Shown here: in pieces, positions 20,723 through 30,596 of the stretch
How positions within the stretch are numbered: the stretch's first letter is position 1
Layout of the letters: every line of letters starts with the position of its first letter
DNA from: Podospora comata
Taxonomy: Eukaryota > Ascomycota > Sordariomycetes > Sordariales > Podosporaceae
Reading direction: 5' to 3'
Assembly (NCBI GenBank): GCA_017354895.1
Contig: CP071495.1
Location: forward strand, 2,091,001-2,155,000
DNA: 64,000 nt
Position numbers and translations under genes: made by a program
Notes under the pieces: model-generated
What the model was told of the DNA's origin: nothing
Seen by the model: the letters and a program-made list of their open reading frames with translations, nothing else
The model's database searches: none

Positions 20723-23443
20723 TTACGACCCCATCATCGCATCCCAATCCCAGGTCACCGTCCCACCGCCCCAAAGTTCATTGACACTATACCCGAGCTG
20801 TTCAAAGTTGACCGGGATCTCCCCCAGCGTGTCCGTGTTGGGGACCCACCAAGGATTCACTGGCATCTCCATACCGTTGTTGTTGCTTCCTGTCGCAATT
20901 CCATGCGGGTTCGGTTGCGGCTGTGGTTGTTGTTGAAAAGGAGTCATCCCCTGCGGAAACGAGCCATTCGTCAGCCCCCGATCTCGCACATTCCGGACAT
21001 CCCGACCGAATCCCTGAATATGAGAAGTGGTATCCGACGGTGATGAAAATGAGGCACAGACCTTGTCTCTGGAAAAAGGGTCAAATGGTGCTGATGGGCC
21101 GTCTCCGGGAGGTGCAGAGAACGGTCCGTTATTGACCCTTCTGTGGCCTTGCGATGGCCCATGTGTAACCGGCCCGCCACGTCCTGGCGTTGCCCCTACT
21201 AACGACGGACCAGGTTGAGAGCCCGTCGGCTGGCTCGAAACAGGCGGATCCTGTCCGGCCATCACTTTGTAGTGTAGCGTCACGAACCTGTCCGCACTGG
21301 CTGCCTTTGCTTCCTGTGGGGTTTTGATCCCTAGGTGAGCCTCCAAAAGCCCAAAGGCAGCACACATAATGCTGTATCCCCAGGGCTCATTGTTCCCGCA
21401 CCTCAAGATCCGGTCCTCTTTCATGGCCAGGCACTTCTCCAGGGCCTCCACCGTGTGCTTGCTGTTGATCATGATCATATTAGTTGACCCGCGTGGTTGA
21501 AGCATGGTGACACTGCAGAGATTGATCGCCAGTGTTAGACTGTCCTCACGGAGAAAGTTGAGTGTGCGAATGCCCTGCTGGAAAAGTTGGTCGTTGAGGA
21601 GAACCATATCCCTGGCGGCATTGTAGTAGATAATCTCCGAGTATTGGTACTTGGAGTTTTGTTTGCGAAGACGAAGGAAGGGCTGGTGCAGGGGTATGAT
21701 GTATTGGCGAAGCTGGATGTGCAAAAGTGTATAGGCAAGCAAAGGCTTCTTCTGAGTTTGCTGTTCGTCCGTATCATCATTGTCTGCATCGCTTACATCC
21801 CATGACGGGAGGGCATCAATCTCGCGGTTGATCTCATCGGTGTAGCGAACGACACGCGCATAGTCGAGATCTTCGGGAGGGCCGGTGAGCACCCGGCTCA
21901 GCTCCAGGCGAAGCGGCAAGCTCTGGCGACTGAGATGCTGATAGGAAGAGTACGTGTATGTAGTTGGAGGCTTTGAGGGAGGGAGCTCTTTCGTGTCCTC
22001 GTCAAACTCGTCGTCGTCGATGTTATGCGGCGGATTGACATCGTAGTGTAGAGTGCTCAAGATTGACGGCAGGCCGTGGTCAAAGGATGCTTGAAGATCG
22101 TAGCTCTGAATAGTCGCCCAGATTCTCCTCCGCATCTCCTGCTGGAAAGGGGTGATCTTGTCACTCCTCATGTGGCTGGGTTCCCGGTGCAAGCCGACAG
22201 AGATGGCGTCCTGTGTCATTGCGCCCGCATTTTTCCAATATCTCTTCTTCTTCATTGTGTTGACTCTCTTGGCAAGGTAGATGAGGCAGGCGATCTGATA
22301 GTGAATCAGGCGGCGATGCTTTTGGCTCTGAACTTCCTGCCAACGTTCAACAGCTTCGATCCATTTGATGGCATTGGCGTAAGAGATCGACACCATCTTT
22401 TCGAACTTGTGCGGTAGCTTAGCAGCCAAACAGCTGGCAATGCCCATGATGGACAAGATCAAAGCCGTGAAGGCTGCATTACGAGTCTCGTTAGGGTCCC
22501 AGAACTTGGCATAGTCCCTGCGGAAGCTGGGGATGTGGAGGATTCGGTGAATCTGCTCGAACTGGTCCAAGTAAATAGATACCATGTGATCAGCTTCCTC
22601 CTTGGAGGGAAGGAGAGCTTCCAGCGCAAGATCTGGTTCACGGAACTTCTTGTCTCGGTCCTCGGCCCTCTTGTGGCGGTCCTTGTTCCGGCTGATCCGG
22701 TGTGGTCGAAGCCACTCCTCGGAGGTTTCTTTCATGAAAGGACACAGTCCAGTCAACTTCTCGTCGTTAGCCAACGCATTCCGAGCCAATGGAGAGGAAG
22801 AAAGTAAAAGACCGTCACATACTTCTTGGAAGGCCAGGAACGCGCTGTGGGGGCCAAAGTATCGCGTTTTGAACTCCTTGCCCCTGAAGAAGCGTAGCTC
22901 TTCTTTGTCGGCCGTTGTTGTCTGGACCCGCAGGAACTGTGGCAGCTCAGGTTCTTCCTTGTCTCTTTCGTCATCTTCGTGATGCTTCGGCTCAGGGGGT
23001 GAGTGGTCCTGAAGCGTACTGCCGTCGACAGAAGCGCCGCCCTGTTTATTGGTGAGGAGATTCCTCAGCTGGGCAACCTCCATCTCCAACCGACGGATCC
23101 TGTCAAGATCTCGGCCATCCTTGCGAAAGTAGGGCGACTCTCCTCCGGTACTTGGCAACGACAGTCGAGAGTCCAGACCCGTCAAGGCACCCTGGGAGAG
23201 GCCGAGCTTGTTCGGAGGTGCCAGGCCGGGCCGGGTCTCATACTCGCACTTGTCCGATGTACCGGACTGAAGACAGCGGGAGCATGGAAACTCCCGGTCA
23301 CAGGACAACTTTCTTCGACGGCACTCGAGGCAGGAGAGCCGGACTCTCTGGCGTTTACGGGGCGGAGCGCGATCATCACCATCCTCGTGGGCCTCGGTTC
23401 CGCCGGGGCTAACGCTTTGTTCACTCGGATCCGACCGGGGCAT
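20723..23443 (-). CDS. Zn2Cys6 transcription factor with fungal-specific regulatory domain
   Basis: The frame spans 906 codons; removing a likely 63-nt in-frame intron (22760-22822) gives 885 aa. It binds DNA through a binuclear zinc cluster at residues 38-66 (C-x2-C-x6-C-x5-C-x2-C-x8-C, CLECRRRKLSC...), preceded by a basic PPRKRQRVR stretch. A short heptad helix follows (LEMEVAQLRNLL), a likely dimer element. The middle holds the fungal_trans domain (HRILHIPSFRRDYAKFW; MTQDAISVGLHREPSH; RRRIWATIQSYDLQASF). The tail is Pro/Gln/Asn-rich. The intron has GTATGT, GCTAAC and an AG acceptor. Removing it joins FLAFQE directly to KLTGLCPFMKETSEEW. The regulated pathway is unknown. Confidence 0.88.
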   Translation of the reverse strand: MPRSDPSEQSVSPGGTEAHEDGDDRAPPRKRQRVRLSCLECRRRKLSCDREFPCSRCLQSGTSDKCEYETRPGLAPPNKLGLSQGALTGLDSRLSLPSTGGESPYFRKDGRDLDRIRRLEMEVAQLRNLLTNKQGGASVDGSTLQDHSPPEPKHHEDDERDKEEPELPQFLRVQTTTADKEELRFFRGKEFKTRYFGPHSAFLAFQEVCDGLLLSSSPLARNALANDEKLTGLCPFMKETSEEWLRPHRISRNKDRHKRAEDRDKKFREPDLALEALLPSKEEADHMVSIYLDQFEQIHRILHIPSFRRDYAKFWDPNETRNAAFTALILSIMGIASCLAAKLPHKFEKMVSISYANAIKWIEAVERWQEVQSQKHRRLIHYQIACLIYLAKRVNTMKKKRYWKNAGAMTQDAISVGLHREPSHMRSDKITPFQQEMRRRIWATIQSYDLQASFDHGLPSILSTLHYDVNPPHNIDDDEFDEDTKELPPSKPPTTYTYSSYQHLSRQSLPLRLELSRVLTGPPEDLDYARVVRYTDEINREIDALPSWDVSDADNDDTDEQQTQKKPLLAYTLLHIQLRQYIIPLHQPFLRLRKQNSKYQYSEIIYYNAARDMVLLNDQLFQQGIRTLNFLREDSLTLAINLCSVTMLQPRGSTNMIMINSKHTVEALEKCLAMKEDRILRCGNNEPWGYSIMCAAFGLLEAHLGIKTPQEAKAASADRFVTLHYKVMAGQDPPVSSQPTGSQPGPSLVGATPGRGGPVTHGPSQGHRRVNNGPFSAPPGDGPSAPFDPFSRDKVCASFSSPSDTTSHIQGFGRDVRNVRDRGLTNGSFPQGMTPFQQQPQPQPNPHGIATGSNNNGMEMPVNPWWVPNTDTLGEIPVNFEQLGYSVNELWGGGTVTWDWDAMMGS

Positions 23444-24654
23444 GGTGTTTCTCCCGGAGACGGAGGGCGGCTATCGGCCGAAGGGAAGGTTCCAAACAAA
23501 CAAACAAAACAGACACAGCCGCCACCGACGCTCGGCGCCGTTTTCCCTATCTAAGTTGCAGGCGATAAACAAGGAAGTGGGCTCGAGCATGCGAAACAGA
23601 GACAGCAACAAAACGGGCCAGTCGGCGATAAACGCTTTATCAATCAAATCTGATAAGAGAAACCTGTACTGTATGTAAGGTGAGAAAAGCAGCAAGCGAA
23701 CACGACTGCCAAAACGAAACCTGCAGCAGTATAAATTTTCCCTCTCTCTCTCGCAAAACCAATGACTAATAACAAGGGCTTTGCTGGTTCAGTCGAAACG
23801 ACAGGCGATGCTCAGAGAACAAGCAAAACAAATATCGAGTTAAAGATCTCGACGTCCACAGCCATTGAACGGGGGACTCGTCAGCTCCTTCCTCTTCTGA
23901 CTGTAGAGTTGGTGTGATGTGGTCGTGGTCGTTGGTGATGCGTGTTGAGGAATAAGATTCTCGGAGATCCGACACTTTTCGCCGAGGCTGCCCCTCTTTC
24001 TGCCAGCTTCACCTGTTCATCCGATGATTGGCCGACTGAAGCAGAGAGGACTGTGCTTACATAAGGTCAGGATATTCTGTCAATGAGCAGGGAAGTCATC
24101 CTCCTGGACCTTGGGTATGAAGAAAGATGGGATGATGGCCTCGGAGGAAACATTGCAGCTTTGCAGTGAGTTTCTCTGACCATGTGGAAAGGTCGAAGTC
24201 TATGGATTTAAACCAGACTTTTCCAATTGCCTAACGAACCTTCATGTGACAACGGAACAAGACATTGTTCCGAAACTCTGAGGGTTAGGGGTGGATATGG
24301 ACACTCAACAAAGCAACCACGACGATGAAGAGGGAACTATTCATTGTGAGCAAGCCGCACACACGGAACATTCGTTCTATTGGAGAACCAGACTTTGAAT
24401 CAATCCGTCCCCATTGTCCCAGAACCACGGGACGGGCTGACCGACCAGCGACTTATTCGCAGCTTAGGAGAGGCTTGGCAATGGTGTGGTGGGACAAAGA
24501 CAGAGCTTGGGTCTGAAAGGCCACCGACGCCACCAAATGGTCTGGCCTGGCTCGGCGCACTAGACACGGTGCAACATCGACATTCGGGTTTTTGGGATCG
24601 CAAATTCCAGTCGGGTTTGGGCACCTTCGAGAGACGCGATGGCGGTATGATAAC
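23444..24654. promoter_or_regulatory. Divergent promoter region between Zn2Cys6 gene and acid phosphatase
   Basis: About 1.2 kb between two divergent starts, with CT-rich runs (about 23740-23760) and no credible exon. Phosphate-responsive sites are plausible for the phosphatase but I cannot assign one. Confidence 0.4.
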
Positions 24655-26010
24655 ATGCGCGCATTATTTTGGATGTTTTTGCTTGGATGCGCCTGCTGGG
24701 AGGCTGCACGCGCTGCCAGCTTAGTGCCAGGGAAGGCCTTTGATCGTTTGATCACGATATGGCTGGAGAATCAGGTTGGTCCAACAGTCCACACACAACC
24801 ATTCCACATGTGCTCCATAACATGTTTACTGACCAGTATAATGGTACGTGTAGGACTATGCCAAGGTTGTCTTGGAGCCTAGCATCGCCGACCTGAAGAG
24901 GAAGGGCATCTTGCTCACGAGGTTCTATGCGCACACCCATCCATCCCAGCCAAACTACCTGGCCGCCATCGGTGGGGATTATTGGGGCCTCGATCACGAT
25001 GACATGGTTCATATCCCTGAGAACGTCTCGACAGTGGTGGACCTGCTGGATTACAGGAACATAAGCTGGGCAGGTTACTTTGAGGACATGCCCGGCCCGG
25101 GGTACATGGGGAACTATAGCGATGGACAGACTGGGAACGGCACATGGGACTATGTGAGGAAACACAAGTACGAACACGTGGAATTGGGCTTCTTGATGTA
25201 GAATGCTAACCTCGTACCAGTCCATTTGTGTCGTATGAAAGCGTCATTATGGAGGGAGAGCGGCTGCTGGCCCTAGACTCCTTCCGTGCCTTCCAAAGGG
25301 CCTTCAAGGCAAAGGAGGTTCCCCAATTTGTGTTCATGACCCCCAACATGAGTACGTATTCTTCCATCTCTTCATCACCCGCCGCGGTACAGATCAAAGA
25401 CTGACATGGCGCAGTGAACGATGGCCACAACACGAGCAACAAGTTTGCTGCTGACTGGGCCCACAAGTTCCTACAGCCTCTTCTGGATCCTAAAGCTTTC
25501 GACGAAAAGACGTTGATAATGCTTACGTATGACGAATCGGAAGATTACAGCCAGCCTAACCACATCGTCACTTTGCTTCTGGGAAGCGCAATTCCTCCAG
25601 CGCTCAAGGGAACAGAAGACAGCACCTTCTACACCCACTTCAGCTTGCTCTCGACCATCCAAAACAACTGGATGCTGCCCAATCTCGGCAGGTATGACGT
25701 TGGAGCAAATGTGTTTCAGTTTGTTGCAGATGCGTCTGGTTACACCAAGAACAAGGAGCCTGCCAATGCAGCGTCAGTCAACAATTCAATATCATACCCG
25801 GGGTTTCTGCACACCGAGCCCACAAACAGACTGGACATCCCAATACCAAACGACAAATTGATTGGCGCCGGTGGGCTTCCGATCCTTGACAAGATCAAGC
25901 AGAAATGGGCCGGTGACATCAAGAAGGTGGGGAAGACGCCGTACGACGGCAGCGGGAATGTTCACGATGGCGACAACCCGCCAGTCTACAACCCTCCCAA
26001 GGCCAATTGA
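24655..26010 (+). CDS. Secreted acid phosphatase (phosphoesterase family)
   Basis: Four exons (24655-24774, 24854-25167, 25221-25351, 25415-26010) give 386 aa. The family hydrolyses phosphomonoesters outside the cell and is often induced by phosphate starvation. Seen: a signal peptide (RALFWMFLLGCACWEAARA), FDRLITIWLENQDYAKV, HTHPSQPNYLAAIGG with the metal/substrate motif region, WAGYFEDMPG, FVFMTPNMMNDGHNT, and LIMLTYDESEDYSQPNH, which supplies further metal ligands. Several N-glycosylation sequons (NVS, NIS, NYS, NGT) fit secretion. All three introns have canonical ends (79, 53 and 63 nt) and restore frame. The C-terminus has no GPI-type hydrophobic end, so free secretion is likely. Confidence 0.9.
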
Positions 26011-26540
26011 TTAGATAATTGGATACCCAGCATAAGTCTTCCCTTGCAGGTTGTGCTTCTCGTGTGTGCTCCGTGGCTCCTTCCATTTCTACAGTTTCTC
26101 CGGCTCTTCACTCGATCGCTGTCATCGTTCCTTCCCTATGGCAGCACTGCTATCCATGCCCCTTACAATTTTGGGAAGCTGCGGGTGCCAATGAAGGGCC
26201 TGCTGTGCGTCCATGTCATTCATCTTCGGACCTGAACTTCCATCAATCTCGCACACACTTCGGAAGGAAAGCTGCAAGTCGTCCGCAAGAGGGAGGCCCT
26301 GGTAATGGCCCCAAGGAACTCTGTTTGCTTCTGCCTCGGCGGGAACATCCCTTCCTGTGTTTCTCAGCAGCCCTCTCGTATCTCTTGACATCTTCAGGCC
26401 TGCCATTCCATGCATGGCAACCTCTGGGAGACCAGCCCACACCACCACCACCGTTTCTTGGAATACTTTGTAGATCCTACATCTTTGCATGCCCCCCGAG
26501 TTGGTGATGCCTGCTGGCCTGTCCGAGTCACGTCGCAATC
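26011..26540. other. Intergenic region
   Basis: 3' flank of the phosphatase and promoter of the next gene. The open frames here look like chance. Confidence 0.4.
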
Positions 26541-29500
26541 ATGGCCGTCTTCTGCTGCTGCACTTCGGCACGGTCGTCCAAAACACGGACAATCGCACCA
26601 AGAAGTCTTGAGCCTGTGTTACCTTCACCACCACCCCCTGCTCGCCTCCCCGGACCCCTTACCCTGAATCCAGTCAATCCACGCTCGACTGAGACATCGC
26701 CCAGATCGCTCTCATCACTTCAGCCTTCGGTACCTGCCACCATCAGCCCCATCGAACCCATAGAGCTCGGCCAGTTGGTAGTCGAAGACTCGGACAGTGA
26801 AGATGAGCCTGACCATCCAGCACCCCACAATAAGAGCACCAGCACCCTCCACCTGGTCCGCACCCGTATCCGCCGTCACCTCTCCCAGGATTCGCTCTCA
26901 AAGAAGAAGGCTCGGTCTGCAGTGGGCTTCACCGAGGAGGAGATTCAGCGACGAGCCGAGCTGAAACGGCTTATGCACAAAAGAATCCAGGAGGAGCTCC
27001 GGAGTGAAGAAGGGCAAAAATCCACACGGAGTGAAGTCTCCTCTGATCGACACCCTGGCAGTCCCAAGATTGACCTTCTTCCTGGCGGCGGACCGCGGGA
27101 CAATATCGAGTTTGTTGTTGCCGATGACAGCAGGCCCAACTCACCCGGAATGAACAGTGAAGCACCGGATGCTGGTCAGACTGATCCCGAAGCTCTTGCA
27201 CCGGTTGCCGCAAACTCCAAAACAGTTCGAGAACAAGGCTCCTTCCCAGAGATGCCAGCATCACCAGATCTTGTGCCTCGGCGGTATCCAAGCACTAGCG
27301 AGACCTCCTCAATTGCTTCCTGGCGGCTTTCTTACAGTGCAGGCCAGCTCGACGAACTGGCCAGCTACATTGACCGAGGAGAGCCGTCGAGTCATGTAGA
27401 TGCTGTGCACAGCTCCTCTGCGTCACACCCGGAATCCATCATTCGTCTTCCAACCTCGGGATTGCATCCACCACGCCCTGCCCATTCGTTGTCACGCTCA
27501 CATTCGTCACCCGCCCGACCCGGCACGCAAGTTACTGAGACCGCATCCGTTGCAGAGCAGTCTCCATTGAGCGTCTGGCTGCGAAGTCAGGGTCTTCGAT
27601 CTCGTTCTTCCTCGCCTGCAAGATCATCCGAACAAGACTTTGAGCAAGGTGCAAGTGTTCAGCAAGCCGAGGTGGTTTATCTCAGGAGATGGAGCTCTGT
27701 TCAAAATTCTGCCGTCCCAGAGGCTGAGAGTCAGAAGCCGGAAATAGTCCACCTCTACGACATGGATATTCATCGCCAGTTGGGAACTCAAACTTTCAAC
27801 ACACCAATGGATTCTCCAACACGATCCCGATCGATGAGAAACAGTGGTGCAAGCGGTTCCTGCGGTGCTCAAACTTCGGGAAGTACAATCCGTCCCTCTT
27901 CCGACCCTCCAAGCAAACCTCCAAGCAACAAGTCGACTTTCAACCACTCTGAAGTTATCTTGGCTCCACACGACCCGAATAACCTGGGGACAAAATCATC
28001 GTCGGTGTACCCATCAGCTGGACAAAGTGTACAGTTGAGCGCAGGCGCGTCTACTCTTGATCTTCCGGCGACACTTGTCCCCCACGAGTTACCGCCAGCT
28101 TTTACTTTGCCAGGTTTCAAATGTGTGTGAGTCCCATGTTTGTGATTGGCAGTTGCTAACTCTGGACTGACAGGGCTCGATGCTGTGAATAATCCACACC
28201 TTGTAGGAGAATCGGTGGAAAGTTCCCACCGAACAACAGGGGAAAACTCGGCCAACAACAGCTTGCCACTTCTGGAAGGACGCTCAGAGCTCCACAGGTC
28301 TTCGACAGTTACAAAAGCCGATACCTCGAGCAGGGTCCGCAAGGAGTCTCAACTGGATACGGTTGAAAAGAGTATCGGATATTTTCATCTTGGCCACGGT
28401 GCACCTGCACTTATCGTCAAGAGGTTCCGGAAGGAGGCAGACACACCTCCCCCGGAGCCGGTGAAACACTCTTTTCTGGCACGCCTTCATTTGACCATCC
28501 CTAGAAGAACCAAAATAAGCCCACGAAACTTTGACGGTGCTGTCACAGAACAAGAACAGGAGCAGGGGCAGGGACCGAACTGGGAGCCAGAGCCGTCACC
28601 ACCACCGTTGAGACATTGTCCAGGCGTCAAACGTGGGCGTCCTGACTCTTGGGGAACAGCCATCACCTCACTGTACCACCCTCTAACCCCCATTCTTTCC
28701 GAGTATGAAGGTAGTGCAGATGATCTGTGGAGGTTAGGCATACGCGACGAGTCTCCGAAACAACAGACGGAGTCTCGCGGTATCAAAGCCCATCGCCGTG
28801 GTTCAAGTTTCCCCGAAAGTCTAAACAAAGGGCTCCAAGCTGTTGCCGATTCGGAGCACAGTGGCGGCTCCTCTGGGTATATGGGTGTTCCGAGTACCGA
28901 CCCGTCTTGTCGTTTCTCGTCTGCACCGGGCTCGCCGGTCTCTCATACAACTGATTGCGGCTTGTCGTCCATCGCAGAGACGACCGAGACCCCCAAGCGC
29001 AGTTCGTCCACAGGCCTCCAAAGCCCAATTTACGATGCATTCAGAACACACTACCCAGCAAGAAGCAGCGATTTCACCCGAGACTGTCCCAGATCCCCAC
29101 TGGCACAGACAGGCTCCCGACTTCGTGACTCTTCTACTCCTGGCGACCAATCTACCTGCGTCACCCCTGAGCTCGTTGCGGACCACCCGGAAATCGTGAT
29201 TGAAGCCGCACGCCAACCCCACAAAAACGACTCCCGCCTTACTCTCAAGTCGAGCACCCAGTCCTTCTCTGGGAAGTTTGGAAAAGCCATCAAGTCAAGT
29301 TTTGGAAAGCTCGTCCCCCACCGCGGGCCCTCCAACAGCACTGGTTCGAAGTCGCTGGAAAGCCTCAAAAGGCGAGGAAGCGGAGCCAGAGCAGAAATTG
29401 TGAAACTTCAAAAGTCACAAGACGTAGGAGTTTCATGCCGGGGCCCGAAGTATTGGCAGACAAATACGCCAAAAAGGGGTCGCACGATTTCTCTCAGCAC

Positions 29501-29969
29501 ACGGATGGCGACCTTGTTGCATTCTGACTCGAATCCCGAAGAGGAGAAGCGACAGCATCCTAGCCATCACCAGCTCCGGCATCGTGCACCTCTTTGTGCA
29601 CTGCCTATAAACACACCTATTCGAGATCGACAAGCCAGCAGTAGCGCAGATAACAGCAAAGACTCGGCGACGACAGCCGAAAAGTTTATTACGCCATTCA
29701 GCTCATTTTATCACAGCAACAATGATACGGCATCGTTTCACTCTTGTCATGATAAAGGGGATACTACGGATATCAATTCCATCAAAAGCGATAGCACACT
29801 GGCTCATCGACTGCATATTGCCTCGGCGCCTCACTTGAGTGCGCTGCCGGCGGGAGCGGCCAAGTTTCAGACTTGGAGTGGGAGGGAGAGGAGCAGGCCG
29901 CTGATTACGGTGCAGAGCATGGAGCAGATGCGGTTGAGGAGGGTGAATACGGTGGTGAGAGTTGTGTGA
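26541..29969 (+). CDS. Large Ser/Pro-rich disordered protein, unknown function
   Basis: Two exons give about 1125 aa: 26541-28122 and 28174-29969, with a 51-nt intron, donor GTGTGT and branch GCTAAC. I do not recognise a domain. It begins MAVFCCCTS, so three adjacent cysteines near the N-terminus could be palmitoylated. A helical charged patch (EEEIQRRAELKRLMHKRIQE, about 130-150) is the only ordered-looking segment in the first half. Most of the rest is Ser/Pro/Thr/Arg-rich, with repeated RSRS/SPAR patches suggesting phosphorylation. A basic block (KFGKAIKSSFGKLVPHRG, about 910) and a short C-terminal helix (EQMRLRRVNTVVRVV) close the protein. The donor choice is uncertain; an alternative GTTTCA donor 9 nt upstream also keeps frame. 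Confidence 0.7.
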
Positions 29970-30596
29970 TGTGTGTGTTGAGGGAACTGGTGAAGGGTGA
30001 CAGTGTGTGGTCAAGAATGGTCAGCGGGTGCTTGAGTGAGCAACAAGGCAGATTTTGTTTTTGGTTGTTTATGATGGGGGTTTATGAAGGACAGGCTTTT
30101 TTTTTTTTTTTTTTTTTTCGCCTGGTGGGCTGTTTTGGTAGGTGCATGTCTATACTATTTCAGCTCTTATGACGCCGACCTCAAGGACGCAGCAAAAAGG
30201 GGGGTGGGGGGGGAGGAAGAAGGCCGGACATGTATGGTTAGAGTTGTGGTATATTAGGGGATATGAAGGGGGGTGGTTATGGTTATTTATTGGGCAGTTG
30301 TAAAAGACGGGAGTGTAGGTATAGTTTATGTAGCTGTGACAAGGGGTGGAGGAGTGTTGTTAATAGAGTACATATTGGTTGACGATGGGTTCTATTGTCT
30401 GGGTGACTGTTCGGTGGTGGTCGATATGGCACGATCAATGTTGACAAGGCATGATCTAAAGCTGGAGACTGGGTCTTGCGAGCGTGTCGTTCAGTTGGGA
30501 CATGCAATCAGACACATTTATGGAGACAAAAGTAAGCCGAAAGAAGCCCATCATGATTCATTACTATTACAACCAAAACTATCTCTCACTCACTCT
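29970..30596. other. Convergent 3' flanks with a 22-nt poly-T run
   Basis: 3' ends of the disordered-protein gene and SEC6 meet here. It contains T22 at 30097-30118 and a G-rich stretch at about 30196-30215. No gene seen. Confidence 0.5.
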
